NCBI RefSeq assembly: GCF_004614235.1
Contig: NZ_SPVH01000007.1
Location: 186,001 to 250,000, forward strand
DNA: 64,000 nucleotides
Direction: 5' to 3'
DNA from: Brevundimonas intermedia
Lineage (GTDB): Bacteria > Pseudomonadota > Alphaproteobacteria > Caulobacterales > Caulobacteraceae
Shown here: positions 63,284-64,000 of the stretch, piece after piece
How the letters are laid out: each line of letters starts with the position of its first letter
Numbering within the stretch: position 1 is the first letter of the stretch
Translations under genes and position numbers: made by a program
The notes under the pieces: model-generated
What the model saw: the letters and a program-made list of their open reading frames with translations, nothing else
What the model was told of the DNA's origin: nothing
Database searches by the model: none

Positions 63284-64000
63284 TCCTGGCCGCTGCGGCC
63301 GCGCTGGCCCTTGCGGGCTGCGCGGCCGGGCAGGGCGCCTATCCGTCCGCGTCCGCCGTGGTCGCGACGGGGCGGGCGAACAACGCCGCCCATGCGGTGC
63401 TGCGCTGGACCGAGACCTCGCCCAGCCGGGGCGCGTCGGCGATTTCCGGTATGCCGATCTTGCTGAAGGATAATATCGAGACGGCCGACATGCCGACCAC
63501 GGCCGGTTCGCTGGCTTTGGCCGGCAATGCGCCGGGTCGGGATGCGCCTCTCGTCGCCCGTTTGAGGGCCGCCGGGGCGGTGATCGTCGGCAAGACCAAT
63601 TTGTCGGAATGGGCCAACATCCGGTCTTCGGACTCGATCAGCGGCTGGAGCGCGGTCGGCGGGCAGACGCTGAACCCCTATGATCCCGCGCGCACGCCGT
63701 GCGGATCGTCGTCAGGCAGCGGGGCGGCGGTGGCCTTGGGCCTGACGCCGGTCGCCATCGGGACGGAGACGGACGGGTCGATCACCTGTCCGTCCTCGGT
63801 CAACGGCGTGGTCGGGTTCAAGCCCACCGTCGGCCTGGTGTCGCGGACCCATATCGTGCCGATCAGCCATTCCCAGGATACGGCCGGGCCGATGGCGACG
63901 ACGGTCCGGGATGCCGCCAAGGTGCTGACGGTCATCGCCGGGTCCGATCCGGCCGATCCAGCAACGGTCGAGGCCGACGCGCGAAAGGTGGACTACGCCG
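63217..64000 (+). CDS. Amidase-signature enzyme, lipoprotein (cut by window edge)
   Basis: The frame is open to the window end. ATG 63217 lies within the 3' end of the peptidase gene (67-bp overlap); no better start was found. A lipobox-like LALAGC follows a hydrophobic stretch. The amidase signature is unmistakable: MPILLKDNIETADMPTTAGS (catalytic Lys), KTNLSEWANI, and PCGSSSGSGAAVALGLTPVA followed by ETDGSITCPSS (cis-Ser and Ser nucleophile). It hydrolyses an amide or acts like a GatA-related secreted amidase; the substrate is unknown. Confidence 0.82.
   Translation, partial: MAHLSRLPGPHDRRAGGTSRRLILAAAAALALAGCAAGQGAYPSASAVVATGRANNAAHAVLRWTETSPSRGASAISGMPILLKDNIETADMPTTAGSLALAGNAPGRDAPLVARLRAAGAVIVGKTNLSEWANIRSSDSISGWSAVGGQTLNPYDPARTPCGSSSGSGAAVALGLTPVAIGTETDGSITCPSSVNGVVGFKPTVGLVSRTHIVPISHSQDTAGPMATTVRDAAKVLTVIAGSDPADPATVEADARKVDYA

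Overview
The window looks like an alphaproteobacterial chromosome of the Caulobacteraceae type (Brevundimonas or a close relative is my best guess). I base this on high GC, many TonB-dependent receptors, an HWE-family histidine kinase and a DPP IV-type S9 peptidase. This is an inference from gene content; no 16S or marker phylogeny is available here.

Layout. Positions 1-5310 are ordinary chromosome: the start of a response regulator, an HWE histidine kinase, a type-B carboxylesterase, glutathione reductase and a small lipoprotein. Positions 5373-57508 form a genomic island of about 52 kb inserted in a tRNA-Lys(CTT) gene. A perfect 52-bp direct repeat, which is the 3' part of the tRNA from the anticodon loop onward, bounds it on both sides. 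The intact tRNA is at 57464-57539. Just inside each end sit three 12-bp CACCGTCCTAA-type repeats. A tyrosine integrase lies at the left end and an AlpA-type small DNA-binding protein at the right end. The integrase reading frame has an internal amber codon, so the island may be fixed. I see no conjugation genes. Positions 57540-64000 return to chromosome: an APC transporter, an Hpt protein, chorismate mutase, ferredoxin-NADP reductase, an S9 peptidase and the start of an amidase.

Inside the island. (a) 7.1-10.8 kb holds a FecI/FecR/TonB-receptor signalling set whose receptor is truncated and joined to the 3' remnant of a hipA-like gene. (b) 11.3-17.8 kb holds small regulators and enzymes, gene remnants, a DUF3089 lipoprotein and an IS6-family element. 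(c) 18.1-30.2 kb is a metal-uptake locus. It has a ZnuD-like receptor, a five-gene overlapping operon (siderophore-type TonB receptor, DUF5829-like protein, ABC ATPase, two DUF3526 permeases) and a divergent FecB/FecCD/FecE-type importer. A perfect Zur-box-like palindrome lies between the divergent units, which suggests zinc rather than iron. (d) 30.6-33.9 kb holds a VOC protein, a hydrolase, a LysR regulator and a membrane protein. (e) 34.2-51.3 kb is a beta-mannoside catabolic locus: GH130 phosphorylase, GH2 beta-mannosidase, mannose epimerase/isomerase, ROK sugar kinase, Gfo/Idh oxidoreductase, MFS transporter and TonB receptor. It is mixed with lipid genes: two esterase/lipase-like proteins (one at 15.8 kb), a thiolase and an acyl-CoA synthetase. 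(f) 51.3-57.2 kb holds two SDRs, MerR, nitronate monooxygenase, two frameshifted genes and the AlpA-type gene.

The most interesting result is that three copies of one operator, ACATTCATT-N8-AATGAATGT, lie at 15.75, 36.26 and 41.90 kb. They sit in front of the DUF3089 lipoprotein gene, between a lipoprotein-GH130 unit and a TetR gene, and between the two divergent main operons. This ties the mannoside and acyl genes into one probable TetR regulon. I infer that it degrades an acylated beta-mannoside, for example a mannosylerythritol-lipid-like glycolipid.
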